From positions 1,422,001 to 1,486,000 of the forward strand of contig NZ_CP074373.1 of the NCBI RefSeq assembly GCF_021560035.1: DNA of 64,000 nt. The letters are read 5' to 3'. The number at the start of each line of letters is the position of its first letter. Within the stretch, counting starts at the first letter, position 1. Origin of the DNA: Virgibacillus sp. NKC19-16 (GTDB lineage: Bacteria > Bacillota > Bacilli > Bacillales > Amphibacillaceae). Made by a program: the position numbers and the translations under genes. Shown piece after piece: positions 26,572-35,865 of the stretch. Under the pieces are notes generated by a model, which was given only the letters and a program-made list of their open reading frames with translations, was not told the origin of the DNA and did not search any database.

Positions 26572-26694
26572 TACAATATTCTAAATCCATAATTGTTGCT
26601 AGATTTGTGTTTTCGCTAGATTATTCAGCCAGCATTTATGCTATGCCTTAAGAAGGTCTTATTCTTTCTACTAAAATAGTTTGGGAGGGCTTAC

Positions 26695-27876
26695 ATGATA
26701 TTGCCATTAGAAGGATTAAAAGTTATCTCTGTTGAACAGGCAGTAGCTGCACCTTTTGCATCCAGACAGTTGGCGGATTTGGGTGCTAGAGTAATTAAGA
26801 TAGAAAGACCAAAAGTTGGTGATTTCGCTAGAGGATATGATCAAACAGTTAATGGAATGTCAAGCCATTTCGTTTGGCTCAACCGTTCGAAGGAATCGCT
26901 TACTTTAAATATGAAGGCAGAAGAAGGTAAAGAAATATTTGAGGAATTATTAAAGGATGCAGACGTTGTTATTCAAAACCTAGCTCCTGGTGCGATGAAT
27001 CGGCTTGGTTTAAGTAACGAGGAAATGCATGCGATTAATGACCAATTGATTATTTGTAATATTTCCGGCTACGGTTCCAATGGTTCTTATGTAAATAAAA
27101 AAGCTTATGATTTAATTATCCAGGCAGATGCAGGTCTTCTTTCCGTAACTGGCACGGAAGATGCTCCTTCAAAAGCAGGAATTTCTGTAGCCGATATTGC
27201 TGCAGGAATGTATGCATATAGCGGTATTTTAGGTCAGTTGATTAAACGTGCGAAAACAAAGAAAGGTGCAGTTCTTGATATCTCTATGCTGGAGGCACTT
27301 GGTGAGTGGATGGGCTATCCTATGTACTACTCTGTTTATGGAGGCACATCACCAAAAAGAACCGGAGCACAGCATGCTACCATTTATCCGTATGGACCTT
27401 TTCCTGTAAAAGACAATAATATGGTATTTTTCGCTATCCAAAATGAAAGAGAGTGGTTAAATTTTTGCAAAACGGTTCTCAAAAATGAGGAATTAGCGAT
27501 GGACGAAAGATATAACAGTAATTCAAAAAGGGTTCAAAACAAAGAAAATTTACGAATTGAGATTGAAGCGGAATTAAAAGGTAAATCTGCAGAAGAAGTG
27601 ATTGCTATATTGGAAAAAAATAAGATCGCAAATGCACAACTGAATTCGATGAAACAATTTTTCGAACATCCACAACTACAAGAAAGAGATCGCTGGCTGG
27701 ACATAGAAACCCCTGTTGGAACTATAAAATCTTTATTGCCACCAATTTTTCAAAACAAAGAAGAGATGATGGCAGGTCCGATTCCAGATGTCGGAGAACA
27801 AACAGATTATATTTTACAAGAAATTGGATATCAAAATGACCGAATAAAAGTATTAAAAGATGACGAAGTAATTTAA
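26695..27876 (+). CDS. Class III CoA-transferase (CaiB/BaiF family)
   Basis: A 393-residue CoA-transferase moving CoA between carboxylic acids through an enzyme-bound anhydride. The nucleophilic Asp is D167 (GISVADIAAGMYA), preceded by ISGYGSNG at 123-130 and the YDLIIQADAGL helix. The ATG follows GGGAGGG. It is first in an operon with a CitE-like lyase and a 2-hydroxycarboxylate transporter, so it likely activates an imported hydroxy-dicarboxylate (citramalate or malate are candidates) using succinyl-CoA or acetyl-CoA as donor; this is inference from context. Confidence 0.9.
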   Translation: MILPLEGLKVISVEQAVAAPFASRQLADLGARVIKIERPKVGDFARGYDQTVNGMSSHFVWLNRSKESLTLNMKAEEGKEIFEELLKDADVVIQNLAPGAMNRLGLSNEEMHAINDQLIICNISGYGSNGSYVNKKAYDLIIQADAGLLSVTGTEDAPSKAGISVADIAAGMYAYSGILGQLIKRAKTKKGAVLDISMLEALGEWMGYPMYYSVYGGTSPKRTGAQHATIYPYGPFPVKDNNMVFFAIQNEREWLNFCKTVLKNEELAMDERYNSNSKRVQNKENLRIEIEAELKGKSAEEVIAILEKNKIANAQLNSMKQFFEHPQLQERDRWLDIETPVGTIKSLLPPIFQNKEEMMAGPIPDVGEQTDYILQEIGYQNDRIKVLKDDEVI

Positions 27877-27896
27877 GGAATAAGGGGGAAATTCAA

Positions 27897-28760
27897 TTGC
27901 TCCATCGATCATTATTATTTGTTCCGTCAGATAAGGAAAAAATGCTTCTGAAAATAAACGAGCTTCCGGCTGATATCATCATCCTTGATCTGGAGGATGC
28001 AGTCGCACAAGCCGATAAAGAATCTGCCAGAACACTTATACACAAGCACTTTTCCACCATGGAGAAGCAGATGGTTGTAAGGATGAATGATATACAATCA
28101 AAAGCATACGCAATAGATTTGAAACTGATAAAAGAGATTGCAACGTATGGTAATTTCATAGGTGTTATGCTACCTAAAGCAAACACAGATAAAGACATTC
28201 AACATTTAGCAAAACATCTGGATGAAATCGAGAGCATGGTAAAAAGGGCAAACCCTTTAAATATTTTTCCGTTAATTGAAACCGCTTCAGGTGTAAAAAA
28301 CGCATTTGAAATCGCTGGAGCAAGCACCCGTATATCCGCGCTGGTATTTGGCGGAGTGGATTATGTAAATGATATTGACGGAGAGGCAACAGAGGAAGAA
28401 AAAGAATTATTATTTCCACGTTCACAAATTGTTATATCATCCCGTGCAGCAGGGATTCAAAAACCAATCGACACGGTCTATATCGATATAAATAATCAGG
28501 ATGGATTCCAAAAGAATGCTAAAGCTGCAAAAAAATTAGCATTCGGGGGCAAGTTGCTAGTTCATCCTAAACAAATCAAAATCGCAAATGAAGTTTTCTC
28601 TCCAAGCGATAAAGAGATAAAAGAAGCACGAGAAATCTTAGCAAATATGAATGAACAAGGCGTATTTCAATGGAATGGAAAAATGGTTGATAAACCAATC
28701 ATTGATAAAGCAAACAGAGTAATAAATGAATTCAACATGATTTCTACAAACAAGGGGTGA
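27897..28760 (+). CDS. CitE-like acyl-CoA lyase (HpcH/HpaI aldolase family)
   Basis: A 287-residue TIM-barrel lyase of the CitE/citramalyl-CoA lyase group, cleaving a 3-hydroxy-acyl-CoA into acetyl-CoA plus an oxo acid. Family motifs: RSLLFVPSDKEKM at the N-terminus, ILDLEDAV (metal Asp/Glu), VRMNDIQS (Arg), PLIETASGV (Glu) and FGGVDYVNDI. The TTG start follows AAGGGGGAAA. No citrate lyase alpha, gamma or ligase subunits are nearby, so it acts as a free-standing CoA-thioester lyase, presumably on the product of the upstream CoA-transferase. It overlaps the transporter ORF region by a few bases or abuts it. Confidence 0.88.
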   Translation: MLHRSLLFVPSDKEKMLLKINELPADIIILDLEDAVAQADKESARTLIHKHFSTMEKQMVVRMNDIQSKAYAIDLKLIKEIATYGNFIGVMLPKANTDKDIQHLAKHLDEIESMVKRANPLNIFPLIETASGVKNAFEIAGASTRISALVFGGVDYVNDIDGEATEEEKELLFPRSQIVISSRAAGIQKPIDTVYIDINNQDGFQKNAKAAKKLAFGGKLLVHPKQIKIANEVFSPSDKEIKEAREILANMNEQGVFQWNGKMVDKPIIDKANRVINEFNMISTNKG

Positions 28761-28765
28761 AAGGA

Positions 28766-30079
28766 ATGGAATCAAATAAGTATTCAACAGATGAATTAAT
28801 CAATCATAATGAACCATGGTATAATCAGGTGAAAATCTTTAATATGCCTATTTTGTGGTTTTTAGGCTTCAGTGCTATTGTCATTGCTGCCATGTATATG
28901 GAAATTTTACCAGGAGGAATGATTGGCAGTCTTATCGTTATGATGGTTCTGGGAGAACTGTTTGGCTGGATTGGAGATCATACACCAATTGTTAAAAGCT
29001 TCCTTGGCGGAGGTGCTATTGTAGCGATTTTTGGTTCTGCCTTTCTGGTCTATTCTGGAATAATGCCAGAGTACACAGTTACAATGATTAATGATTTTAT
29101 GACTTCTGGTGAATTTTTAAATTTTTATATTGCAGCATTAATTACTGGAAGTATTCTCGGAATGAATTCCAAAACATTAAAAGTAGCAGGAGCAAGGTTT
29201 GCGTTGCCTTTATTTTCAGCGGTCATTGCTTCAATTCTACTCGCGGGTGTTATTGGTCTGATCATTGGTTATGGGTTTAGGGATGCAATTATTCTTATAG
29301 CTATGCCTATTATGGGAGGCGGAATGGGTGCAGGTGCTGTACCAATGTCCCAAGTCTATTCAGAGATTTTAGGGAATGACCCATCTTATTATATCTCCAT
29401 ACTCGTTCCAGCCTTGGCTTTAGGTAACGTGTTTGCCATTATATGTGCCGGATTATTAGATATGTTAGGCAAGAAGGTTCCAAGTTTAACTGGAAATGGA
29501 GAGTTAATGGCAGGATTTAAAGTAGGAAGCGATAAGAAAATTAATTATGATATTAAATTAATGGGGGTTGGGGTTTTAGTAGCATTAACCTTTTATATTG
29601 CTGGACAAATTTTAGGGTTAATCATCCCACTTCACCCATATGCATTAATGATTATCCTGGTAGCAGCATTGAAAATTTTTGATTTATTGCCTGATTTTAT
29701 CGAAGAGGCTGCAAACCAATGGTATCAATTCGTAGCTAAGAATTGGACACTTGCATTATTAATTGGTATCGGTATTGCTTATACAGACCTCGAAACAGTT
29801 ATAGCTGCGATTTCATTCGAATATATTATTCTCGTAGCAAGTGTCGTAATCGGTGCAATTATTGGTGCCGGTGGCGTAGGAAAACTGGTTGGATTTAAGC
29901 CAATCGAATCTGCAATTACAGCAGGATTATGTATGGCAAATATGGGGGGAACTGGAGATGTGGCAGTATTATCTGCAGCTAAAAGAATGGAACTTATGCC
30001 ATTCGCACAATTATCTTCCCGTTTGGGGGGAGCTCTCATCCTTGTAATTGCCGGTCTGTTAGTGCCATTGTTTATGTAA
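28766..30079 (+). CDS. 2-hydroxycarboxylate (2HCT/CCS family) transporter
   Basis: A 437-residue secondary transporter of the CitS/MaeN/CimH family, which import citrate, malate or related 2-hydroxycarboxylates with Na+ or H+. About 11 hydrophobic segments; the two re-entrant loop motifs are GGGMGAGAVPMSQ and NMGGTGDVAVLSA, and the conserved C-terminal Arg lies in SSRLGGALIL. The ATG is preceded by AAGGGGTGAAAGG; the GTG three codons upstream overlaps the lyase stop. Last gene of the three-gene operon. Confidence 0.92.
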   Translation: MESNKYSTDELINHNEPWYNQVKIFNMPILWFLGFSAIVIAAMYMEILPGGMIGSLIVMMVLGELFGWIGDHTPIVKSFLGGGAIVAIFGSAFLVYSGIMPEYTVTMINDFMTSGEFLNFYIAALITGSILGMNSKTLKVAGARFALPLFSAVIASILLAGVIGLIIGYGFRDAIILIAMPIMGGGMGAGAVPMSQVYSEILGNDPSYYISILVPALALGNVFAIICAGLLDMLGKKVPSLTGNGELMAGFKVGSDKKINYDIKLMGVGVLVALTFYIAGQILGLIIPLHPYALMIILVAALKIFDLLPDFIEEAANQWYQFVAKNWTLALLIGIGIAYTDLETVIAAISFEYIILVASVVIGAIIGAGGVGKLVGFKPIESAITAGLCMANMGGTGDVAVLSAAKRMELMPFAQLSSRLGGALILVIAGLLVPLFM

Positions 30080-30143
30080 CTAGAGAGGAAGCAAGGTACC
30101 GGATCGCTTGCTTCCAAATGTAAAATTGAATCGTAATGAACCT

Positions 30144-30201
30144 GCTCCCATTGCAGAAGTGAGAACAATAATCTCGCTTCTGCAATGGGAGCCTATTTTT
30201 T
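30144..30201 (+). terminator. Strong terminator after the transporter
   Basis: Perfect ~21-bp stem (GCTCCCATTGCAGAAGTGAGA and complement) with a 7-base loop and T-run. Confidence 0.95.
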
Positions 30202-30376
30202 CATAACTTTAAACATTGGCTGGATAATTATTGATTTAGACTCTTTTCTATTTAAAAAATTTATAATTGATGTAGTATTTATTGTATTTTTTCCCTAATC
30301 CCTATAAATTCTGTCTATTTCTTATTATTTCGTAGTTATTTATAGGCTGTGGCAACTATTTTTAATTAATCGGATG

Positions 30377-30409
30377 GAATCACGTTTAAACACGCTGAAT
30401 CACGTTTAA
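30377..30409 (+). promoter_or_regulatory. Two 13-bp direct repeats upstream of ectA
   Basis: GAATCACGTTTAA occurs at 30377-30389 and 30397-30409, identical and 20 bp apart start to start, about two DNA turns. A TATAAA with TTGTAT 15 bp upstream (30282-30308) is a possible promoter before it. The pair looks like a binding site for a dimeric regulator of the ectoine genes (inference). Confidence 0.5.
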
Positions 30410-30487
30410 TGCCTTTTGACGAAATCAATCCTTGGATTTAATCTTAATAGGTACGCAATTTACAAAAATAATTTCGGAGGTGAGAGC

Positions 30488-31042
30488 ATCAGTAAAGGCG
30501 GAATTGGCGAATTGACAAGAGAAAAGGACATTCAAACAGATTTTCATTTTCGTAAGCCAAGTAAAGACGATGGGGCAGCTGTTTGGGGGTTGATTAAACA
30601 TACAGGCGTGCTTGACCTTAACTCCTCTTATAGCTATCTTATGTGGTGTGAGATCTTTTCGGAAACATCGATTGTCACGGAAAGAGAAGGGGAGACTGTC
30701 GGTTTCATTTCCGGGTTTATTCATCCGGATACACCGAATACATTGTTCATTTGGCAAGTAGCTGTTAACGAATCCGAACGTGGTAATGGGTTGGGGACGA
30801 AGATGTTGTTTCAACTGCTGAACCGTGAACATTGCGAGGCGGTTGAATACGTAGAAGCAACCGTATCTCCATCAAATACGCCGTCACAAAACCTATTTCA
30901 AGGTCTTGCAAAAAAACTTGAGACCAATTGTGAGGTAGGCGATTATTTTTCATCAAATGATTTTCCAGGAGAAGGTCATGAGGATGAACTATTGTTTAAA
31001 ATCGGACCTATTCAAGAAGAAAAAATAGTTATAAAAGGATGA
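30488..31042 (+). CDS. ectA: L-2,4-diaminobutyrate N-acetyltransferase
   Basis: GNAT acetyltransferase making N-gamma-acetyl-diaminobutyrate, second step of ectoine synthesis. The EctA signatures [28 protein letters not shown] and the acetyl-CoA loop [14 protein letters not shown] are clear. The start is unusual: the only strong ribosome site (CGGAGGTGA) points to an AUC codon at 30488-30490, giving a normal 184-residue protein. In-frame alternatives are a TTG at 30416 without ribosome site (208 residues) and a TTG further in at GELTRE. Followed four bases later by ectB. Confidence 0.93.
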   Translation: MSKGGIGELTREKDIQTDFHFRKPSKDDGAAVWGLIKHTGVLDLNSSYSYLMWCEIFSETSIVTEREGETVGFISGFIHPDTPNTLFIWQVAVNESERGNGLGTKMLFQLLNREHCEAVEYVEATVSPSNTPSQNLFQGLAKKLETNCEVGDYFSSNDFPGEGHEDELLFKIGPIQEEKIVIKG

Positions 31043-31046
31043 TTTC

Positions 31047-32320
31047 ATGACAACGGCTTTGTTAAGCGATAAGAAAATGAAAACGTTTGAAGAGATAGAA
31101 TCAACCGTAAGAAGTTACAGCAGAGGATGGCCGACCATTTTTGAAAAAGCTAAAGGCTATAAGCTGTGGGATATAGATGGAAAAGAGTATATTGATTTTT
31201 TTGCAGGAGCTGGGGCGCTGAATTATGGACATAATGATGACGCCATGCAGGAAAAATTAATTGAGTATATTAAAAATGATGGAATTATACACAGCCTCGA
31301 TATGGCAACAACTACAAGAAAGGAATTTCTCGAACGCTTCAAAGAAGTAATTTTAACACCACGAAATCTTGATTATAAGATCATGTTTCCAGGACCAACT
31401 GGAACAAATACTGTGGAGAGCGCGTTGAAAATAGCCAGAAAAGTAACTGGCAGAGATACGGTGATCAGTTTTACAAATGCTTTTCACGGAATGACAATTG
31501 GTTCCCTATCTGTGACAGCTAACTCATTTAAACGTCATGGTGCAGGTATCCCGCTTCATCATACGGTATCTATGCCATTCGATGATTATGTGGAGGATCA
31601 GGATTCACTGGCTTATTTGGAAAGATTTCTTGAGGATAGCGGAAGTGGCGTTGCCCTGCCGGCAGCCATTATTCTGGAAACAGTTCAAGGAGAAGGTGGC
31701 ATGAATGCTGCCAGATTAGAGTGGGTGAAAAAAGTAGAACGTATTTGCAAGCGCTGGGACATTTTATTAATTATTGATGATGTTCAAGCAGGTTGTGGAC
31801 GAACCGGTACATTCTTCAGCTTTGAGCCTGCCGGAATTAATCCGGATATTGTCTGTCTTTCCAAATCAATTGGCGGAATTGGGCTGCCAATGGCGATCAC
31901 ATTAATTAAACCAGAATATGATCAATGGGAGCCAGGCGAACATAACGGAACATTCCGTGGAAATAATCTGGCATTTCTCGCAGCAACAGAAGCCTTGACT
32001 AACTGGGAAACAGATGAATTCAGTAAAGACATTCAAGCGAAAGCCAATATATTGACTGAAACAATAAACCTTTGGGTAAAAAATTATCCAGAGCTGAAGG
32101 CTGAAGCTCGTGGCAGGGGCTAATGCAAGGTATAGCCATTGATGTGGACGGTCTTGCAAGTGATATTTGTGCAGAGGCTTTCAAGCGCGGTCTAATTGTG
32201 GAAACTTCCGGACCAAACGATGAAGTTGTCAAATTCTTACCACCACTGAATATTGAGAAAGAAGGCCTTGAAAAAGGGCTCGGGATTCTTGATGATAGTA
32301 TTAAGCATGTTCTTGCTTAA
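31047..32320 (+). CDS. ectB: Diaminobutyrate-2-oxoglutarate aminotransferase, frameshifted
   Basis: PLP aminotransferase making L-2,4-diaminobutyrate from aspartate semialdehyde, the entry step to ectoine. The first frame (31047-32123, 358 residues) carries the PLP lysine in [10 protein letters not shown] and [13 protein letters not shown]. It stops at a TAA overlapping the ATG of a second frame (to 32320) encoding the C-terminal 65 residues ([12 protein letters not shown]...). Adding one T at 32121 restores [13 protein letters not shown] and a full 424-residue protein, the family's normal size. As written the gene is split by a TAATG junction; sequence error or a recent mutation are both possible. 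Confidence 0.93.
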
Positions 32321-32372
32321 GTTAAAATACACGACTAAATAGACAATTTATAATGGCAAAGGGGAAATAGAA

Positions 32373-32759
32373 ATGATCGTAAAATCACTTGAAGAAATTG
32401 TTGGAACTACAGACGAAACATCTGATGAAAACTGGACGAGTCGCCGCTTTTTACTGAAAAAAGACGGGGTCGGCTTCAGCATGAATGATACCCTTATTAA
32501 AGCAGGAACAGATAATTTCTTCTGGTACAAAAATCACATTGAAGCGGTTTACTGCATTGAAGGGGAAGGCGAAATTGAAAAGGTCGAAACCGGAGATGTG
32601 TATCAAATTAAAGCAGGGACGATGTATATCCTCGATGAAAATGATAAGCATCGACTACGTGCCAGAACGCAGATGCGTATGGTTTGTGTATTTAACCCAC
32701 CGCTTGTAGGAAGAGAGACACATAATGAAGAAGGATATTATCCGTTGTTGACGGAGTAG
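32373..32759 (+). CDS. ectC: Ectoine synthase
   Basis: Cupin-fold cyclase closing N-gamma-acetyl-diaminobutyrate to ectoine. 128 residues, the family's usual length, with the opening MIVKSLEEIVGT, the iron/substrate segments WYKNHIEAVYCIEGEG and DENDKHRLRA, and the C-terminal FNPPLVGRETHNEEGYYPL. Ribosome site AAAGGGGAAA. Third gene of ectABC, 52 bp after ectB and followed by a terminator. Confidence 0.97.
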   Translation: MIVKSLEEIVGTTDETSDENWTSRRFLLKKDGVGFSMNDTLIKAGTDNFFWYKNHIEAVYCIEGEGEIEKVETGDVYQIKAGTMYILDENDKHRLRARTQMRMVCVFNPPLVGRETHNEEGYYPLLTE

Positions 32760-32776
32760 GGATAGAATTATAGAAG

Positions 32777-32808
32777 GGAGCCAGGCTTATTAGTCTGGTT
32801 TCTTTTTA
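32777..32808 (+). terminator. Terminator of ectABC
   Basis: Stem AGCCAGGC / GTCTGGTT (with G-U pairs) followed by TCTTTTTA. Confidence 0.75.
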
Positions 32809-32942
32809 TCTTGATCTATTAAAAAATGCACTCTGATAATTTAAAATTAAATATATATATTGCAACTTTTCAGGTCCCCCCAAAATCCTCCTCCTTTTAA
32901 ATTCCCTCAGGACACACTCCATTTTCTGTAGTATCATTAAAA

Positions 32943-33310
32943 TATGGAAAAACAGGCGATGATTATTCAAGGAAGAAAGTCGCAACTGAAGATATTAGAT
33001 GGATTCGGCATCTGATGACGACCAATCCCTCTTGGCACCGTTCGCGAGTTTCCAGAGAAATTTGCTTGGCCTGAAATTGGGTGTATGAAAACGGAGGCCC
33101 CCAAAGAAATTGCTTGTCGATCCCTTTTGCGCAAACTTGAACAAAAAGGGTTTATCATACTTTCCGCTCAACGAAACCCGGGGTGGAGTGGTTATCAGAA
33201 GAAGCAACCGGTGGTTAACCATGATACCAGGGGTATTTCAGGGCGCCTGCGCGACATAACGCTGATTCGTCTCGTTTCTGTCGCGAAGACGAAGAACAAA
33301 ATCGTTTAAT
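32943..33310 (+). pseudogene. Decayed N-terminal fragment resembling DUF4338 (DruA-like) proteins
   Basis: Across shifting frames the strand reads IRWIRHLMTTNPSWHRSRVS, REICLAWNWVYENGG, then PKEIACRSLLRKLEQKGFI. This matches the pattern of the N-terminal part of DUF4338/DruA-like proteins that are often mobile. A TGA replaces the Trp codon near 33075 and an extra C near 33103 shifts frame. The right end runs directly into the yxjG-like remnant; its stop codon is supplied by that sequence. A transposon-borne relic is likely; the family assignment is from memory of motif pattern only. Confidence 0.45.
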
Positions 33311-33453
33311 TTCTTTTGTTTCCACTTCTTGCAATGCTTCTTGAGAAATTTTTCCTTCTTTAGAACCTTTTCTTGCCTCATGTAAAATTTCTGAACGTAA
33401 TAAACTTCCAACGTGATCTGCTTTAAACGAAGTTTTTACTATTGTTTTTTCAT
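33303..33453 (-). pseudogene. 5' remnant of a MetE-like (YxjG-type) methyltransferase gene
   Basis: On the minus strand, from an ATG with AGAGGAA ahead, the sequence encodes KTSFKADHVGSLLRSEILHE and then EALQEVETKEIKR, closely parallel to the N-terminus of the intact MetE-like protein encoded at 36107-37213. A run of six A's after the ATG appears one short, and the gene breaks off after about 50 codons at the junction with the DUF4338-like debris. It directly follows metC, so the ancestral order was probably metI-metC-yxjG. Confidence 0.75.
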
Positions 33454-33500
33454 TTCAATTTCCTCTTTCTAAAATTTTTTAAGTATGCATATTTAAGTAG

Positions 33501-34667
33501 TCATTTTTGACGGACAGCTTTTTGTAAAGCCTGATCTAGATCTGTAATTAAATCGTCTGCATGTTCCAGTCCAATAGAAAGTCTAAATAATCCATCAGAA
33601 ATTCCTCTTTTTTCTCGTTCTTCCCTTGGCATTGCAGCATGGGACATTGTAGCCGGATAGGAAAGAATTGTCTCGACTGCACCCAGACTAACAGCGAAAA
33701 CTGACAAGCGGACATATTCCACAAAAGTTTTGGCTACTAGATCATCATTTAATTCAAATGAAAGGACGGCTCCAGCACCTGTCGTTTGACCAACATGGAT
33801 ACCATGTCCTGTATGGGAAGGTAATCCAGGATAATACACTTTTTTAATTAACGAATGATCGTTTAAGAAAGCGGCGATTTTGTGTGCTGCTTCGGTTGAC
33901 TGTTTTAGACGAGTTCCCAATGTTTTGATCCCCTGGATTAATAGATAAGAATCTTGCGCACCTAAAATTGCCCCAAAGGAATTCTGCATTAAGGCTAATT
34001 TTTCACCAAGTTCTTCATCTTTTGTGACTGCTAAACCGGCAATAATATCGCTATGCCCGGATAGAAATTTGGTCGCACTATGAAGCACGATATCCACTCC
34101 AAGGTCTAGCGGATTTTGATAGAGTGGTGACATAAATGTGTTGTCAAGATACGTTAAACAATTATTCGTTTTGGCAATGCGTACAACCGCTTTAATATCG
34201 GTAATGTTTAAACAGGGATTAGATGGTGTTTCCATATAGATGATTTTTGTGTTCGGCTTGATTGCGCTAGCTACTTCGTTAAGTTCCGACATATTGACAA
34301 ATGTATGGTCAATTTTAAACTTGGTTAATACTTCAGTCACAAAACGATAGGTGCCACCGTAGACGTCCCTGGAAACCAACACATGGTCACCAGCTGATAG
34401 CAGCATAAAAGCAGAAGATATCGCCGCCATACCAGAAGCAAACGCGAACCCTCTAGTTCCGCCTTCTAGCCCGGCAATTGTTTCTTCTAATGCTTGCCTT
34501 GTTGGGTTCCCTGATCGGCTATAATCAAACGGACTAAAATGATCAAAGCTTTCTTGGTGAAATGTTGAGGATAGATAAATAGGAACATTTACTGCACCAG
34601 TTTTCTGTTCTATATCTACGCTCCTTGATGCGTGGATGAATTTTGTTTCTAAATGTTCATTGCTCAT
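33501..34667 (-). CDS. metC: Cystathionine beta-lyase
   Basis: PLP enzyme of the transsulfuration route to methionine: cystathionine to homocysteine, pyruvate and ammonia. 388 residues, gamma-family fold, with FDYSRSGNPTRQALE, FASGMAAISSAF, YLDNTFMSPLYQNPL and the PLP lysine in HSATKFLSGHSD. The ATG overlaps the stop of metI (ATGA), as in the B. subtilis metIC operon, so translation is coupled. The operon is led by a minus-strand S-box. Confidence 0.95.
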   Translation of the reverse strand: MSNEHLETKFIHASRSVDIEQKTGAVNVPIYLSSTFHQESFDHFSPFDYSRSGNPTRQALEETIAGLEGGTRGFAFASGMAAISSAFMLLSAGDHVLVSRDVYGGTYRFVTEVLTKFKIDHTFVNMSELNEVASAIKPNTKIIYMETPSNPCLNITDIKAVVRIAKTNNCLTYLDNTFMSPLYQNPLDLGVDIVLHSATKFLSGHSDIIAGLAVTKDEELGEKLALMQNSFGAILGAQDSYLLIQGIKTLGTRLKQSTEAAHKIAAFLNDHSLIKKVYYPGLPSHTGHGIHVGQTTGAGAVLSFELNDDLVAKTFVEYVRLSVFAVSLGAVETILSYPATMSHAAMPREEREKRGISDGLFRLSIGLEHADDLITDLDQALQKAVRQK

Positions 34668-35784
34668 ATCTCAATTTCCTCCTTTTTCAAATAGGAAAAT
34701 ACACGTTTCAAGTCTTCGATAATGTTTCCTACATCTTCAATACCAACGGAAAAACGTAATAATCGATCGTCAATTCCTCGTCGTATTCGTTCTTCAACTG
34801 GTATGTCTGCATGGGTCTGTGTGGCAGGATAAGTAATGAAACTTTCCACCCCACCAAGACTTTCGGCAAACGTAATTAATTGCAGGTTTGCTAAAAAGGA
34901 TTCAACCCATCTACTTTCTTTAAGGCGGAATGAAAGCATACCGCCGATTCCGGTATATAATACATCGGTAACAGCAGGTTCACTTTTCAAATACTCGGTA
35001 ATTTCCTTGGCATTTTCTTCGTGGCGTTTCATCCGTAAACCAAGCGTTTTTAATCCCCTAATTAATAGCCAAGAGTCAAAAGCAGACAATACTGCACCAG
35101 AGGCATTATGGTTGGTTGCTAGTCTTTCATAAATTCCCTCTCCCTTAGCAATGACCAATCCAGCCAGTACATCATTGTGTCCGCCGATGTATTTCGTTGC
35201 ACTATGAATAACAATATCAGCTCCTGATTCTAACGGTCGTTGCAGATAAGGGGTTAAAAAAGTATTGTCAACAATAAGTAATAGATTATATTTATGGGCA
35301 AGTGATGCATACGATTCGATGTCAATTTCCTGCATTAATGGATTTGTTGGTGTTTCAATGAATAATGCCTTTGTTTTATTGGTAATCAACTTTTCCGTTT
35401 CATTGAAATCGTTAAATTTAGAGTAGGTTGTTTTTATCTTATAGGCATCTTCATAATGTTTCAGTAACCGATATGTTCCCCATAAATATCCTCTGGAACA
35501 ATTAATTCATCATCCGTTTGGAAAAGGGAGAGTGTTAACTGAATAGCAGCCATCCCTGAACTACAGGCATATCCACTATCACCAGCTTCTAGTTCTGCTA
35601 TTCCTTCTTCTAAAATAGTTCGTGTTGGATTTTTGGTACGTGTATAATCATATCCTGTGGACCTACCAAGTCCTTGATGTTGATATGCTGTCGATAAATA
35701 AATCGGTGGGCTTATTGCACCAGTCGTCTTGTCAGAATGATTGCCCAACTGCGCCAACAGCGTGTCGATGCTTTTCTCCGTCAT
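34664..35784 (-). CDS. metI: Cystathionine gamma-synthase / O-acetylhomoserine thiolase, frameshifted
   Basis: PLP enzyme joining an activated homoserine with cysteine (or sulfide). It is read in two pieces: 35461-35784 (start [12 protein letters not shown] after AAAGGGAT, with [15 protein letters not shown] and CSSGMAAIQ) and 34664-35389 plus the intervening codons ([17 protein letters not shown] lysine in [12 protein letters not shown]). Adding one G to the GGGG near 35477-35480 turns DIYGEHIGY-stop into [14 protein letters not shown] and restores a 373-residue protein, the length of B. subtilis MetI. No other lesion is visible. SAM riboswitch and terminator lie just upstream. Confidence 0.93.
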
Positions 35785-35812
35785 GTTATCAATCCCTTTT
35801 CTGTGAATTAAG

Positions 35813-35848
35813 CAAAATAAAAGGACCTTCAATAAGAAGAAGGTCCTT
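35813..35848 (-). terminator. S-box 2 regulated terminator
   Basis: Minus strand AAGGACCTTC / GAAGGTCCTT with an 8-base loop, then TTTTATTT. Confidence 0.9.
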
Positions 35849-35865
35849 AATACCGAAAACTATCT

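Noticed and set aside
29779-30168. Minus-strand 129-residue ORF overlapping the transporter 3' end
   Set aside because: Covers the terminator stem and is antisense to a clear transporter.
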